Notes: generated from the sequence alone by a model not told the origin. DNA of 64,000 bases from Marinilabilia salmonicolor (GCF_003003035.1 NZ_PVTS01000017.1:55069-119068); one strand, 5' to 3'; counted from the first letter of the stretch, positions 42,698-52,624 are shown. Program-made: numbers and translations.

Positions 42698-43597
42698 ATG
42701 AAATGGGAAAATGAAATTGAAGGATTTAAGAATTATCTGAAAATTGAGAAAGGACTATCGGACAATTCAATACATGCTTATATAACTGATCTTTACAAAC
42801 TGGTTCAGTTTCTCAAAGAAAAACAGTACGAGTTGAGTCCGGAACAAATTGTTCTTGATCACCTCAAACAAATGCTTGAATGGGTCAACGGCAAAGGGAT
42901 CAGTCCCCGGACACAGGCCCGAATCATCAGCGGTATAAAATCTTTTTACAAATACCTCCTAATCGAAGAAAAAGTTGACCGGGACCCTACAGCTCTGCTG
43001 GAGACTCCGAAAGTTGGACGAAAACTTCCGGAAATACTTTCTGTCGAAGAAATTGACACCATTATCAATGCCGTGGACACCAAAAAGGCAGAAGGACAAA
43101 GAAACAAAGCCATCTTGGAAACGCTGTACAGTTGCGGACTGAGAGTCTCGGAGTTGATTGACTTAAAGATTTCCAATCTCTTTTTTGAATCAGGATTTGT
43201 AAAAATTGAAGGTAAGGGAAGTAAAGAACGCCTGGTTCCCATAAGCACCAAGGCAATCAAGGAGATAAACCTCTATCTGAGTGAATACCGTCGAAATCTG
43301 AATGTTCATCCCGAACATGAAGACATCCTTTTTCTCAACCGAAGGGGAAAAAAACTTTCAAGGGTAATGATTTTTACCATTATCAAAAACATCACCAAAA
43401 AACTGGGGTTTGAAAAAAATATCAGTCCGCACACATTCAGACACTCATTTGCCACCCATTTAATTGACGGAGGTGCGAATCTAAGAGCAGTTCAGGAGAT
43501 GCTTGGCCATGAATCCATTATCACTACCGAAATCTATACCCATTTGGACAAGGAGTACCTGAAAAATACCATTATTCAGTACCACCCAAGATCCTGA
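42698..43597 (+). CDS. xerD: Tyrosine recombinase XerD-like
   Basis: A site-specific recombinase that resolves chromosome dimers at dif, usually with XerC or alone. The protein has 299 residues: SAM-like core-binding domain (1-95) and a catalytic domain with the residues R149 (CGLRVSEL), K174 (EGKGSKERLVP), H245 and R248 (HTFRHSFATH), H271 (LGHESI) and the nucleophile Y280 (IYTHLDKEYL). The standard length and close match to housekeeping XerD, and absence of phage or integron genes around it, argue against a mobile integrase. A strong terminator follows. Confidence 0.94.
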   Translation: MKWENEIEGFKNYLKIEKGLSDNSIHAYITDLYKLVQFLKEKQYELSPEQIVLDHLKQMLEWVNGKGISPRTQARIISGIKSFYKYLLIEEKVDRDPTALLETPKVGRKLPEILSVEEIDTIINAVDTKKAEGQRNKAILETLYSCGLRVSELIDLKISNLFFESGFVKIEGKGSKERLVPISTKAIKEINLYLSEYRRNLNVHPEHEDILFLNRRGKKLSRVMIFTIIKNITKKLGFEKNISPHTFRHSFATHLIDGGANLRAVQEMLGHESIITTEIYTHLDKEYLKNTIIQYHPRS

Positions 43598-43628
43598 TTC
43601 GACCAAGCTTTATTAACAAAATATTTAT

Positions 43629-43675
43629 CCATGCCCGAAAAGGAGATCCATTTCCTTTTCGGGCATTTTTGTTTT
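43629..43675 (+). terminator. xerD terminator
   Basis: Perfect 14-bp stem ATGCCCGAAAAGGA (43631-43644) / TCCTTTTCGGGCAT (43653-43666) followed by TTTTTGTTTTC. Confidence 0.92.
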
Positions 43676-44031
43676 CTGTTTCCTCTCATTCGGTTTGTTT
43701 CTATTTCGTAAAAATCGACATCAGAACTCTTCAATTATCCGGGAAAATGCCAAACACCTGACCACAACCGGACTCAGCTACATAACAGCGCTCTCCTCAT
43801 ATCTGCCTTTAAAGATATTTAATACTTAAATACCTTTTTTGGGCTTAATTTACACCGATATTTTGATCAATCCTGTTTCGAACAGGCCAAAATAAACCTT
43901 TGTTCGTTTTAAATTACTACTAATTTGTCAAATAGAACTTTCAAAACCCTTACTACCAATAAATTAAAACATTTTATTCGCCAAAAATTAAAAACATTTA
44001 ATGCTTTTTTTCTTTATTAAAGTATTTTTCA
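43676..44031. other. Long leader region upstream of pckA
   Basis: About 355 bp without a gene. The one regular structure is the palindrome CCTGTT-TCG-AACAGG at 43872-43886, which could be an operator; nothing else stands out. Confidence 0.35.
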
Positions 44032-44039
44032 TACTTTTG
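44032..44039 (+). promoter_or_regulatory. pckA: Candidate -7 box for pckA
   Basis: TACTTTTG matches TAnnTTTG; TTC lies 19 nt upstream in place of TTG. The leader would be about 55 nt. Confidence 0.48.
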
Positions 44040-44100
44040 ATACAATTCAATTTAAAAAACTCATCATAAGAGTATTACAAAAAGTAAAAAAACCTTTAAT

Positions 44101-45720
44101 ATGCAAAAGCCAGATTTAACAAAGTATGGAATTAAGGACGTTAAAGAGATCGTCCATAATCCCTCCTATGAAATCCTTTTTAAAGATGAAACCAACCCCA
44201 ACCTGGAAGGTTTTGAAAAAGGTATTGTCACAGAACTGGATGCTGTTGCCGTGGATACCGGAGTATTCACAGGACGCTCACCCAAAGACAAGTACATTGT
44301 TAAAGATCAAACCACTAAAAACACCATCTGGTGGACATCAGAGCATGCTCCCAACGACAACAAGCCTGTCACACCTGAGGTTTGGGAAGAACTGAAGGAG
44401 ATGACCATTCAACAGCTCTCCGGTAAGAAGCTTTATGTAATGGATACATTCTGCGGAGCCAATCCCGACACCAGATTAAAAGTTCGTTTTATAATGGAAG
44501 TTGCCTGGCAGGCACATTTCGTAAAAAATATGTTCATCCGTCCTACCCAAGAGGAATTAGAGAATTACGGAGAGCCTGATTTTGTATCGCTCAACGCAGC
44601 AAAAACGGTTAATCCCAAATGGAAAGAACATGGGTTGAACTCCGAAGTTTATACTGTTTTCAATCTCACTGATAAAATGCACGTCCTTGGCGGTTCATGG
44701 TATGGAGGTGAAATGAAAAAAGGAATTTTCGCCATGATGAACTACTTCCTTCCATTACAGGGAATCGCAGCCATGCACTGCTCCGCCAATGTAGGTAAAG
44801 AGGGAGATACTGCCATTTTCTTTGGTCTTTCCGGAACAGGAAAAACCACCCTTTCCACCGATCCCAAAAGGGCATTAATCGGAGATGATGAGCACGGTTG
44901 GGACGACGACGGTGTGTTCAACTTTGAGGGAGGATGCTATGCAAAAACCATCAATCTTGATAAAGAAGCCGAACCAGACATTTATCAGGCCATAAAGCGG
45001 GATGCGCTTCTGGAAAATGTAGTTGTTGACGAAAATGGAAAAATTGACTTTACCGACTCTTCCAAAACTGAGAACACGAGAGTTTCATACCCCATTTATC
45101 ACATTCACAACATTGTAAAACCAGTTTCAAAGGCAGGTCACGCAAAGAAAGTTATCTTTCTGACTGCTGATGCTTTTGGAGTTATGCCACCCGTTTCAAA
45201 GCTTACCCCGGAACAAACCAAATACCATTTCCTCAGTGGATTTACAGCCAAACTTGCCGGCACAGAGCGAGGAATTACCGAACCGGTACCCTGTTTCTCC
45301 GCTTGCTTCGGCGAGGCATTTCTCTCTCTTCATCCTACTAAGTATGCAGAAGAACTGGTAAAAAGAATGGAAGCCGCAGGCGCCACAGCCTACCTGGTTA
45401 ATACAGGCTGGAACGGTACCGGAAAACGGATTTCCATAAAAGACACAAGAGCCATTATCGACCGAATTCTGGACGGCTCCATTGAGCATTCGGCAACCAA
45501 AACGGTTCCGGTTTTCAACCTGGAGGTACCTGTTGCTCTCGATCAGGTAAATCCCAAAATTCTGGATCCCCGGGATACTTACAGCAATGTTGAAGAGTGG
45601 GAAGAAAAAGCAAAGGATCTTGCTTCAAGATTCATCAACAACTTTGTGAAGTACACCGATAACGAAGAGGGAAAAGCTCTTGTTACTGCCGGTCCTCAGC
45701 TCGATGAAGTAACTGTCTGA
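44101..45720 (+). CDS. pckA: Phosphoenolpyruvate carboxykinase (ATP)
   Basis: Interconverts oxaloacetate plus ATP and PEP plus CO2. In fermentative Bacteroidota it mostly runs towards oxaloacetate for succinate or propionate formation. The protein has 539 residues, matching the ATP type: [11 protein letters not shown] near 60, the FCGANPD segment, the metal-binding and substrate [15 protein letters not shown], the P-loop [33 protein letters not shown] and the adenine-site region GERGITEP-like GTERGITEP. It is monocistronic with its own promoter and terminator. Confidence 0.98.
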   Translation: MQKPDLTKYGIKDVKEIVHNPSYEILFKDETNPNLEGFEKGIVTELDAVAVDTGVFTGRSPKDKYIVKDQTTKNTIWWTSEHAPNDNKPVTPEVWEELKEMTIQQLSGKKLYVMDTFCGANPDTRLKVRFIMEVAWQAHFVKNMFIRPTQEELENYGEPDFVSLNAAKTVNPKWKEHGLNSEVYTVFNLTDKMHVLGGSWYGGEMKKGIFAMMNYFLPLQGIAAMHCSANVGKEGDTAIFFGLSGTGKTTLSTDPKRALIGDDEHGWDDDGVFNFEGGCYAKTINLDKEAEPDIYQAIKRDALLENVVVDENGKIDFTDSSKTENTRVSYPIYHIHNIVKPVSKAGHAKKVIFLTADAFGVMPPVSKLTPEQTKYHFLSGFTAKLAGTERGITEPVPCFSACFGEAFLSLHPTKYAEELVKRMEAAGATAYLVNTGWNGTGKRISIKDTRAIIDRILDGSIEHSATKTVPVFNLEVPVALDQVNPKILDPRDTYSNVEEWEEKAKDLASRFINNFVKYTDNEEGKALVTAGPQLDEVTV

Positions 45721-45745
45721 AGCAAATAGATAGAATCACCATCAG

Positions 45746-45782
45746 AAACGGGATGCAAAATGCGTCCCGTTTTATTTTTTCA
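45746..45782 (+). terminator. pckA terminator
   Basis: Stem AAACGGGA (45746-45753) / TCCCGTTT (45766-45773) followed by TATTTTTTC. The U-tract and stem overlap the stop codon of the convergent TIGR01777 gene (45772-45774). Confidence 0.88.
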
Positions 45783-46632
45783 GCAAATCGCCAAGTGCCA
45801 GTCGTATGTCCGGAAAACGGTACTGAAACCCACTATCCGGAAGTCGGTGAGGTATCACCTTCTGACCTTCGGTAATAACAGTTGCAGCACCTCCATAAAG
45901 TATGCGCAGGGCAAACTCAGGAATTACAAAAAAAGCAGGACGATTGAGTACCGCACTTAAGGCATCAGTAAATTCAGTATTGGACACCATCTGCGGAGCA
46001 ACCATATTGAAAACTCCTTTTTGATCATCATGATTAATTATCCACTCAACTCCGGCAGTCAAATCATCAATATGGATATATGGCATGGGTTGCATTCCAT
46101 CGCCGATACGGCCTCCCACCCCCATTTTAAAAGGAAGAGCCATTTGCTTCAGGGCTCCGCCTTCGGAAGATAAGACCATCCCCAACCGAACAACAGCCAG
46201 TCTTATTTTTGCTGTGTCCACCTGCATGGCCTCTGCTTCCCATCTCTGACAAACCATAGAAAGAAAATCATCTGCATACTCGGTCGAGTATTCATCATGA
46301 ACTTCAAAAGTATCATAAATACCAACAGCAGAAGCAGAAACAAACACAGAGGGAGGAATCATCATCCCATTCATCGCCTCTACAAGCTGTGCGGTTGTCT
46401 CTGTGCGGCTGCTAAGTATGGTTTCTTTCCATTTTTTTGTCCACCTTTTAAGTATGGGTGCTCCAGCCAAATGAACCACCACATCAACACCCTTTAATTT
46501 ATTCTGAAGATGAGCTATATCCCGGCCAAAGTCTGCCCGTCCGATTCCGGCAACACAATGGCCTGCATTCAATAACCTTTCAGCTAAAGCCTGCCCTACC
46601 AATCCGGTAATACCACTTATTGCTATGTTCAT
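45772..46632 (-). CDS. TIGR01777 family NAD(P)-dependent epimerase-like protein (YfcH/SulA-like)
   Basis: A 286-residue extended short-chain dehydrogenase of the TIGR01777 family, function unproven. It starts MNIAISGITGLVGQALAERLL, the Rossmann loop GxxGxxG. DVVVHLAGAPI, the family phrase SSRTETTAQLVEAM and SASAVGIYD (Ser/Tyr of the active site in altered form), then VRLGMVLSSEGGALKQM and the WIINHDDQKGVFNMVAP tail are visible. It begins 28 nt after the mscS stop on the same strand. The substrate is unknown. Confidence 0.9.
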   Translation of the reverse strand: MNIAISGITGLVGQALAERLLNAGHCVAGIGRADFGRDIAHLQNKLKGVDVVVHLAGAPILKRWTKKWKETILSSRTETTAQLVEAMNGMMIPPSVFVSASAVGIYDTFEVHDEYSTEYADDFLSMVCQRWEAEAMQVDTAKIRLAVVRLGMVLSSEGGALKQMALPFKMGVGGRIGDGMQPMPYIHIDDLTAGVEWIINHDDQKGVFNMVAPQMVSNTEFTDALSAVLNRPAFFVIPEFALRILYGGAATVITEGQKVIPHRLPDSGFQYRFPDIRLALGDLLKK

Positions 46633-46660
46633 AGCTACGCGTTTTTTTTAATTTAAAAAA

Positions 46661-48016
46661 TCACTCTCTGTGTCCCATCTGATCCCAGCCGGTTTTCAGG
46701 TGCAAATCCCGCTGCGGGAAGGGTATAACCACCTCATGCTCACGGAATTTCTCATCAATAGTAAAACGAATTTTACTTTTCAATATCTCGACATAAAAAA
46801 CCTCTTCCACCCAAAAAAACAAGCGAAAATCAAGGGAAGAGTTCCCAAAATCCCTAAAAAGAACATGTGGCTTGGGTTCATCAATCACCTCACTCTGCTC
46901 CAACGCACTTTCTATCAACAACTTTTCCACCAATCTGACATCAGATCCATAGGCCACTCCCACATCCACATGAAAGCGGGTTTTTTGCTCATTGTAACTC
47001 CAGTTAATTACTTTATCGCTCACAAAGTTATGATTGGGAACAATCATAATAATGTTGTCACGGGTCAGAATTTTGGAAGTTCTCAGACCTACATCCATCA
47101 CACGACCAATCAGTTCCGACTCGATCTCTACCACATCGCCAACTTTGATAAGCCCTTCGAATAAAACCACCAGACCGGAAATATAATCATTAAACAAGCC
47201 CTGGATACCAAACCCGAGTCCGACCAGGAGTGCTGCAGAACTTGCCACCAGAACGGTAATATTAATACCAATGGAATCGAGTGTAAAAATAATAGCAATC
47301 ACCCAAAGCGCATATTTCAACAACTGAAATACGGTTTTGGACTGCCCCATATTTAACCCTTTGGAAAGCACATGGCGTGTATAAATAACCTCAATAAGCC
47401 GAATACCCAGCGCAACTCCGTAAAGAATAAAAAGGGTATATACCAGAATTCCGGGTGTTATGGCCACTTCATTGATGGCAAACAGCTTATCATTGAATAA
47501 ATCAAGCAAAAATGAACCCGCCAACTTTAACCACAAATGTCCCAGCAAAATGAACAGCAACAACATTGCAAACCGTCGCAACTGTTTGGCGATATTTCTG
47601 TCGAACCGCCATTTCTCTGAAGCTTTTGAAATAAATCGCTTGATAAATTTATTGAAAACAACCAGCAAATAAACACCTACCACCAGTGTAAACAAAAAGA
47701 ATGGCGAAACAGGAACCTCTCCTGCAATGGTAACCACCGGAGTGCCAAAAAACTCACCAAGGTTCAACCCTAAAACACTGAGTGCCCACAAAGCCAGGCC
47801 AACTGTCACCACACCCCTGATTACCCAGGCAAGAGTGATCAGGAAAATCTTTTTCATCTCAGAAGCTCCGGATGCCAGTTTTTCAGGTCTGGAAAAAATC
47901 CATGCAAGCGCAAGGGCAAGAATCATCAGGCCCAATTGCAGGTATTGCAGATAGTCAAGAGACAACAACCATCCTTCACTATAAGCGGGCATTTCCGTAA
48001 TTAAAGAGTCAATCAT
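46661..48016 (-). CDS. MscS family mechanosensitive ion channel
   Basis: An inner membrane channel that opens under hypo-osmotic stress. The protein has 451 residues: hydrophobic helices at about 22-40, 55-80, 102-120, 150-170, 190-210 and 245-290, longer than E. coli MscS, then the pore helix with the glycine/alanine pattern ASSAALLVGLGFGIQGLFNDYISGLVV and the beta domain LIKVGDVVEIE ... VGLRTSKILTRDNIIMIVPNHNFV typical of the family. The C-terminus PFPQRDLHLK is the conserved MscS end. It lies downstream of cdaA, separated by a MITE-like element. Confidence 0.95.
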   Translation of the reverse strand: MIDSLITEMPAYSEGWLLSLDYLQYLQLGLMILALALAWIFSRPEKLASGASEMKKIFLITLAWVIRGVVTVGLALWALSVLGLNLGEFFGTPVVTIAGEVPVSPFFLFTLVVGVYLLVVFNKFIKRFISKASEKWRFDRNIAKQLRRFAMLLLFILLGHLWLKLAGSFLLDLFNDKLFAINEVAITPGILVYTLFILYGVALGIRLIEVIYTRHVLSKGLNMGQSKTVFQLLKYALWVIAIIFTLDSIGINITVLVASSAALLVGLGFGIQGLFNDYISGLVVLFEGLIKVGDVVEIESELIGRVMDVGLRTSKILTRDNIIMIVPNHNFVSDKVINWSYNEQKTRFHVDVGVAYGSDVRLVEKLLIESALEQSEVIDEPKPHVLFRDFGNSSLDFRLFFWVEEVFYVEILKSKIRFTIDEKFREHEVVIPFPQRDLHLKTGWDQMGHRE

Positions 48017-48030
48017 AAAAGCATATTTAT

Positions 48031-48193
48031 GTGTCTGTCCATAAAATCCCGTTTCCTGCGTTACGCCATTAGCGGAAATTGCTCATTTACTCGAGTAAAC
48101 TCCACATTTCCGTTAATAGCAAGCCTTGTAAACGGAACCTTCTGAACAAACACAGCGAACTTAAGAAACTTTGCTTTGTTTTTAAACGGACTC
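48031..48193. mobile_element. MITE-like element, copy D (subtype II), boundary inside the cdaA stop codon
   Basis: A 163-bp element. Ends: GTGTCTGTCCATAAAATCC and, right end read inverted, GAGTCCGTTTAAAAAC. The cdaA stop codon TAG (minus strand, 48193-48195) takes TA from the host and G from the element. Flanking duplication is not recognisable, so this copy is older or has been altered. The core CTCATTTACTCGAGTAAACTC (48082-48102) is shared with the copies at 7.6 and 53.8 kb. Its outer arms (48065-48079 and 48106-48120) have a different sequence from those copies but still pair over 13 of 15 positions plus one wobble. Confidence 0.75.
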
Positions 48194-48972
48194 TAATTGG
48201 TGAGTCCTGCTTCTTCCAATCTTTTTTCGAGTTCTTCAATGGAGATATTGTATTCTCCCCTGCCATTTTGAAAAAAACTAATGCGTCCACGCTCTTCAGA
48301 AACAACGATGGCCACAGCATCTGTTGATTCTGTAATTCCCATACCAGCTCTGTGTCGCAAACCAAAACGCTTGGGCAGTTCCATATTTTGTGAAACCGGC
48401 AAAATACAGCCGGCAGCCTTTATTTTATTTCTGTTGATGATTACCGCACCGTCGTGCAAGGGACTGTTTTTAAAGAAAACAGATTCAATAAGTCGCCTTG
48501 AAATTACAGCATTCAACAACTCCCCTGTATGCACAAAATCAAGAAGTTCCGAGTTTTTAGTTATCACGATTAATACTCCTGTCTTAGATCTTGCACAGTC
48601 TTCGCAAGCCTGGACAACCGGCTTGATATAAATATTCATCATTCCGGCCGATTTACTCTCAAAAAAGCGATCGAAGGAAAACTTATTATGCAGATTATAT
48701 TTACTTCCCAGTAAGAGCAGAAAACGTCTTATCTCCTGTTGAAATACCACAATAATAGCCAACACACCAACATTCACAAAGTTATCGAGTATGGTGGAGG
48801 ACAAATCCATATTTAATGACTTAATAACAAGCCAAAAAACGATAAATGCGAAAATCCCAATGAAAATATTCAGGGCCACTGTACCCTTAATCAGCTTATA
48901 AAGCCGATACATAAGGTAAGCCACCAGAAAGATATCCACCAAATCGATAAATCGTATTTCCAGGAAGGTCAT
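48193..48972 (-). CDS. cdaA: Diadenylate cyclase CdaA
   Basis: Makes the second messenger c-di-AMP from two ATP; regulates osmolyte and potassium handling in many bacteria. The protein has 259 residues with three N-terminal membrane helices (about 9-25, 36-52, 59-78) and the DAC domain: SPLHDGAVIINRNKIKAAGCILPVSQN (DGA motif) and GLRHRAGMGITESTDAVAIVVSEERGRIS (RHR motif). Both ATP-binding motifs are intact. It starts 37 nt after folP, an arrangement I recall from other Bacteroidota. Its stop codon is completed by a MITE-like element. Confidence 0.96.
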   Translation of the reverse strand: MTFLEIRFIDLVDIFLVAYLMYRLYKLIKGTVALNIFIGIFAFIVFWLVIKSLNMDLSSTILDNFVNVGVLAIIVVFQQEIRRFLLLLGSKYNLHNKFSFDRFFESKSAGMMNIYIKPVVQACEDCARSKTGVLIVITKNSELLDFVHTGELLNAVISRRLIESVFFKNSPLHDGAVIINRNKIKAAGCILPVSQNMELPKRFGLRHRAGMGITESTDAVAIVVSEERGRISFFQNGRGEYNISIEELEKRLEEAGLTN

Positions 48973-49009
48973 ATTTTGTGTTTTGAATTCAAAAATTGGG
49001 AAGCTGCAA

Positions 49010-49882
49010 TTACCATTGCTCTGTTTTTGTCACTAAATTAACACATTCTACGGCTTCTTTAACATCATGGACCCGTAAAATTTTAGCTCCACCTGTCAAT
49101 GCCAGCGTATTCACTACGGTTGTACCATTCAATGCGGTCTCCGGACTACCACCAAGAAACCTGTAAATCATCGACTTCCGCGAAACGCCAACCAATAGGG
49201 GAAGTTCAAACATCTTAAATTGTTCAATATTGTGCAGCAACTCAAAGTTATGATCGATGCTCTTTCCGAACCCAAAACCCGGATCCACAATAATGTCTGA
49301 TACTCCGCGACTACGCAACTCATCAATTTTCTGCGCCAGAAATAAAAGAACCTCTCCGGTAACATTATTATATTGAGGATTCTTTTGCATATTTTTCAGG
49401 TCACCCTGTATGTGCATCAAAATATAAGGTACATTCAACCGGGCAATGGTATCAAACATTGAATCATCAAGCTGCCCTGCAGATATGTCATTAATAATAT
49501 CCACGCCGAACTCAACAACGGATTTTTCAGCAATCCGACCACGAAAAGTATCCAGCGATATCAACAAGTCAGGCCACTGTTTTCTGATGGCAGACAAAAC
49601 CGGCCACAAGCGTTGCCACTCCTCTTCTTCGGGAACATCATCAGCTCCCGGACGCGACGAATATGCACCTACATCCACCATTTGACCACCCTCATCAATA
49701 ATTTGTTCTACCCTCTGGAGAACAGCATCAGTAGTATTCTTTCGGCTCTTTTCATAAAAGCTGTCCGGAGTGATATTAATAATCCCCATTACCACAGGGT
49801 TTGTTAAATCAACCAGACGACCGTTACAATTGATGGTGAAATCTGAAGGCAGATATTTTTTCTCAACTTCGTATTGGTTCAT
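49010..49882 (-). CDS. folP: Dihydropteroate synthase
   Basis: Condenses p-aminobenzoate with the pterin pyrophosphate in folate synthesis and is the sulfonamide target. ATG 49882 (MNQYEVEKKYLP) is chosen over a TTG at 49909, giving 290 residues. Landmarks are VMGIINITPDSFYEKS, VDVGAYSSRPGADDVP, DIINDISAG, and the pterin-site DPGFGFGKSIDHNFELL and LVGVSRKSMI. It leads the folP-cdaA pair. Confidence 0.97.
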   Translation of the reverse strand: MNQYEVEKKYLPSDFTINCNGRLVDLTNPVVMGIINITPDSFYEKSRKNTTDAVLQRVEQIIDEGGQMVDVGAYSSRPGADDVPEEEEWQRLWPVLSAIRKQWPDLLISLDTFRGRIAEKSVVEFGVDIINDISAGQLDDSMFDTIARLNVPYILMHIQGDLKNMQKNPQYNNVTGEVLLFLAQKIDELRSRGVSDIIVDPGFGFGKSIDHNFELLHNIEQFKMFELPLLVGVSRKSMIYRFLGGSPETALNGTTVVNTLALTGGAKILRVHDVKEAVECVNLVTKTEQW

Positions 49883-49916
49883 CTCTTTATTTCTTTTTTG
49901 AATCCACAAATTAACT

Positions 49917-49924
49917 CAAAAATA
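49917..49924 (-). promoter_or_regulatory. folP: Candidate -7 box for folP-cdaA
   Basis: Minus-strand TATTTTTG matches TAnnTTTG with a leader of about 28 nt to ATG 49882. It would exclude the TTG start at 49909 only marginally. No TTG at the -33 spacing. Confidence 0.4.
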
Positions 49925-50015
49925 TTAATCGTTTCAAAGCGAAGAAACAAGATAAAAAGATTTATGTCATCATGTTCCCAAGCTTTTTTGTAATTTTACG
50001 GCTCAATTTTGAATT

Positions 50016-50600
50016 ATGGCTCAAAACACCGATCAACAATACGAACACGTCATCAAATTATGCCGCGATCTTTTTGAGAAAAAAATGAAAGATTACGGTA
50101 CTGCGTGGCGCATTTTACGCCCCAGCTCCATGACCGACCAAATTTTCATCAAAGCTCAACGCATCAGGAGTATCGAAACCAAAGGAGTTTCCAGGATAGA
50201 AGAAGACATCAGGTCGGAATTCATCGGAATTGTCAATTATGCCACAATGGGACTTATTCAACTTGAACTGGGCCCCTGCGATCAGCCAACGATGGATGCC
50301 GACAAAACCATTGAGTTGTACAACAAGCACATCTATGCGGCAAAAAACCTGATGAGCGACAAGAACCATGATTACGATGAAGCCTGGCGAAGTATGCGCA
50401 TCAGCTCCTTTACCGATCTGATTCTCATGAAGCTTCACCGCACCAAACAAATCGAGGACAACCAAGGCAAAACTCTCGTATCTGAAGGGATTGATGCCAA
50501 TTATATGGATATGATCAATTATGCAGTTTTCGGACTCATAAAACTTGAGTTTCCTGAAGAGACCCGTGAAAACTCAGAGAATTCTTTGACACTGAACTAA
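50016..50600 (+). CDS. DUF1599 domain-containing protein with internal duplication
   Basis: A 194-residue all-helical soluble protein of the DUF1599 family. Two copies of one module are visible. Copy 1 has DYGTAWR (26-32), RPSSMTD (35-41) and VNYATMGLIQLE (73-84). Copy 2 has DYDEAWR (119-125), RISSFTD (128-134) and INYAVFGLIKLE (167-178). From general knowledge DUF1599 is grouped with nucleotide-modification-associated domains, and the acidic/arginine pattern would fit a nucleotide ligand, but no reaction is known. It is 18 nt before the BT_3928-like gene and belongs to an operon with tpiA. Confidence 0.88.
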   Translation: MAQNTDQQYEHVIKLCRDLFEKKMKDYGTAWRILRPSSMTDQIFIKAQRIRSIETKGVSRIEEDIRSEFIGIVNYATMGLIQLELGPCDQPTMDADKTIELYNKHIYAAKNLMSDKNHDYDEAWRSMRISSFTDLILMKLHRTKQIEDNQGKTLVSEGIDANYMDMINYAVFGLIKLEFPEETRENSENSLTLN

Positions 50601-50618
50601 ACAAAACCGAATATTAGT

Positions 50619-51857
50619 ATGTGGAATCTATTGCGATTTTTCAGCCGAATTTTTGTTGGTAGCACATTTGTTTTCTCCGGATTTGTCAAAGCCGTTGATC
50701 CGGTTGGAGGAGCTGTAAAATTCCATGATTACTTTCAGGCCTTCTCCCTCGACTGGCTCATCCCCCTTGCCCTGCCGGCAGCCATTGTCCTGGCTGTATT
50801 TGAGTTTCTGATTGGCACACTGTTGATCTTTAACATATTCCCCAAGCCTACCATCCGGGTGGCTTTTGGGTTTATGGTTTTTTTTACCGTGCTGGCATTT
50901 GTCCTTGCCTTATTCAATCCGGTTTCGGATTGCGGGTGTTTTGGTGATGCCATTATTCTTACCAACTGGCAGACCTTCTGGAAAAACATTGTAATCATGC
51001 TTTTCGCAACCTTTCTTTTTGTTTCGATAAAGCAGATAAAATCGCCTTACACCGCCTCAATTCAGCTAATTTTCTCAATAACTGTCCTGGTCTATATTGC
51101 AGGAATCTCCATTTACAGTTACCGCCATTTACCCTTAATTGACTTCCGGCCTTACAGCATCGGAAGCAATCTTCCCGAAGGAATGTCATATCCTGATAAT
51201 GCTCCCCAACCCAAATACAAGACTTCTTTTATCCTTGAAAAAAACGGAGAGACCAAAGAGTTTAACGAAGAAAACTATCCCTACGAAGATACCACATGGG
51301 TCTTTGTGGACAGCCGGACTGAACTGATCAGTCAGGGATATACCCCTCCCATTCATGACTTTGTTTTGCAGCATCCCGAAAACGGCAACATCACAGATCA
51401 ATTGATGGAAATGAGCAACCCGCTGTTTTTGGTGATATCACCCGATATCAGTAAAATAAGAAACAAACAGGCAATAGACCTGGCACAACTGAACCAGACT
51501 GCACAAAATCAGGAAATCCCATTCTATGTGGTAACTTCTTCAACCATTTCCAGATCTGAAGAGTTCAACAATCAGCACAAAACTAATTTTGAGTTCCTCC
51601 AGGGAGACGAAACCAATCTGAAAACAATCATTCGATCAAATCCCGGACTGATACTGATAGCAAATGGCACGGTGATCGGGAAATGGCACTATAATGATCT
51701 GCCGGATACCAAAGAAATCAGACACCCTCTGAGTAGCGCAATTAAACAACAACAAAAAAACAGAACCAGAATGATATTATTGGGGCACGCATTTTTTATA
51801 GCCCTGTTATCCATATTTATTTTAAAATCACGTAAAACCATAAACAAGAACCAATGA
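50619..51857 (+). CDS. BT_3928-like DoxX/MauE family membrane protein
   Basis: A 412-residue inner membrane protein similar to Bacteroides BT_3928. The N-terminal 165 residues hold four membrane helices of the DoxX/MauE fold with [21 protein letters not shown] and the double-cysteine motif SDCGCFGDA at the end of helix 3. A soluble region of about 200 residues follows, with a thioredoxin-like order of strands but no CxxC, and a final membrane helix (about 388-404). MauE-type proteins help disulfide formation in methylamine dehydrogenase, so a redox role is possible. The stop overlaps the tpiA start by 4 nt (ATGA). Confidence 0.86.
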   Translation: MWNLLRFFSRIFVGSTFVFSGFVKAVDPVGGAVKFHDYFQAFSLDWLIPLALPAAIVLAVFEFLIGTLLIFNIFPKPTIRVAFGFMVFFTVLAFVLALFNPVSDCGCFGDAIILTNWQTFWKNIVIMLFATFLFVSIKQIKSPYTASIQLIFSITVLVYIAGISIYSYRHLPLIDFRPYSIGSNLPEGMSYPDNAPQPKYKTSFILEKNGETKEFNEENYPYEDTTWVFVDSRTELISQGYTPPIHDFVLQHPENGNITDQLMEMSNPLFLVISPDISKIRNKQAIDLAQLNQTAQNQEIPFYVVTSSTISRSEEFNNQHKTNFEFLQGDETNLKTIIRSNPGLILIANGTVIGKWHYNDLPDTKEIRHPLSSAIKQQQKNRTRMILLGHAFFIALLSIFILKSRKTINKNQ

Positions 51858-52609
51858 GACAAAACATTGTAGCCGGAAACTGGAAAATGAACAAAAACCT
51901 CCAGGAAGGTGTGGAACTGGCAAAGGAACTTCAGAACATTTTGAGTGCCAACAAGCCCAATTGCCGTGTGGTAATCGGAACTCCTTTCATCCACCTTACC
52001 GAGGTATGTAAAACTGTAGATCAGGATCTGATCGGTGTTTCTGCTCAAAACTGTGCCGACCAGGAATCGGGCGCCTACACCGGTGAAGTATCTGCCGAAA
52101 TGGTAAAATCAACCGGAGCACGCTATGTGATCCTTGGTCACAGTGAGAGAAGAGCTTACTACGGAGAAGACAATGCCATTCTGAAAACAAAAACAGACCT
52201 GGCACTCAAAAATGAGCTTACGCCTATTTTCTGCATCGGAGAAGTATTGGAAGAAAGAGAAGCTGATAAGCATTTCGAGGTTGTAAAGTCACAAATCGAA
52301 GAAGCATTGTTCCACCTCTCAGCCGATGATTTCAAGAAAATTGTTTTGGCTTACGAACCTGTTTGGGCCATCGGAACCGGTAAAACTGCCAGTCCTGATC
52401 AGGCACAGGAGATGCATGCATTTATTCGCAAGACTCTTGCCGACAAATATGGCAAAGAGGTGGCCGATGAGACCTCTATTCTTTACGGTGGAAGCTGCAA
52501 GCCCTCCAACGCCAAGGAATTGTTTGCCAATCCCGATGTGGATGGTGGTCTGATTGGTGGTGCTTCATTGAAAGCTGAAGACTTCCAGGGCATTATTGCT
52601 GCATTTTAA
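51854..52609 (+). CDS. tpiA: Triose-phosphate isomerase
   Basis: Interconverts dihydroxyacetone phosphate and glyceraldehyde 3-phosphate in glycolysis. The protein has 251 residues: AGNWKMNK with the catalytic Lys (K11), the catalytic His H96 in ILGHSERR and Glu E168 in [15 protein letters not shown], and the phosphate loop [11 protein letters not shown] and [10 protein letters not shown]. Length and motifs are standard. It is translationally coupled to the BT_3928-like gene by an ATGA overlap. Confidence 0.98.
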   Translation: MRQNIVAGNWKMNKNLQEGVELAKELQNILSANKPNCRVVIGTPFIHLTEVCKTVDQDLIGVSAQNCADQESGAYTGEVSAEMVKSTGARYVILGHSERRAYYGEDNAILKTKTDLALKNELTPIFCIGEVLEEREADKHFEVVKSQIEEALFHLSADDFKKIVLAYEPVWAIGTGKTASPDQAQEMHAFIRKTLADKYGKEVADETSILYGGSCKPSNAKELFANPDVDGGLIGGASLKAEDFQGIIAAF

Positions 52610-52624
52610 TGACCATTTATAAAG

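Noticed and set aside
42698..43597. Integrase of a mobile island next to the tRNA genes
   Set aside because: The recombinase matches housekeeping XerD in length and motifs, lies over 2 kb from the tRNAs with aroQ and pyk between, and no phage or conjugation genes or att duplications are visible.
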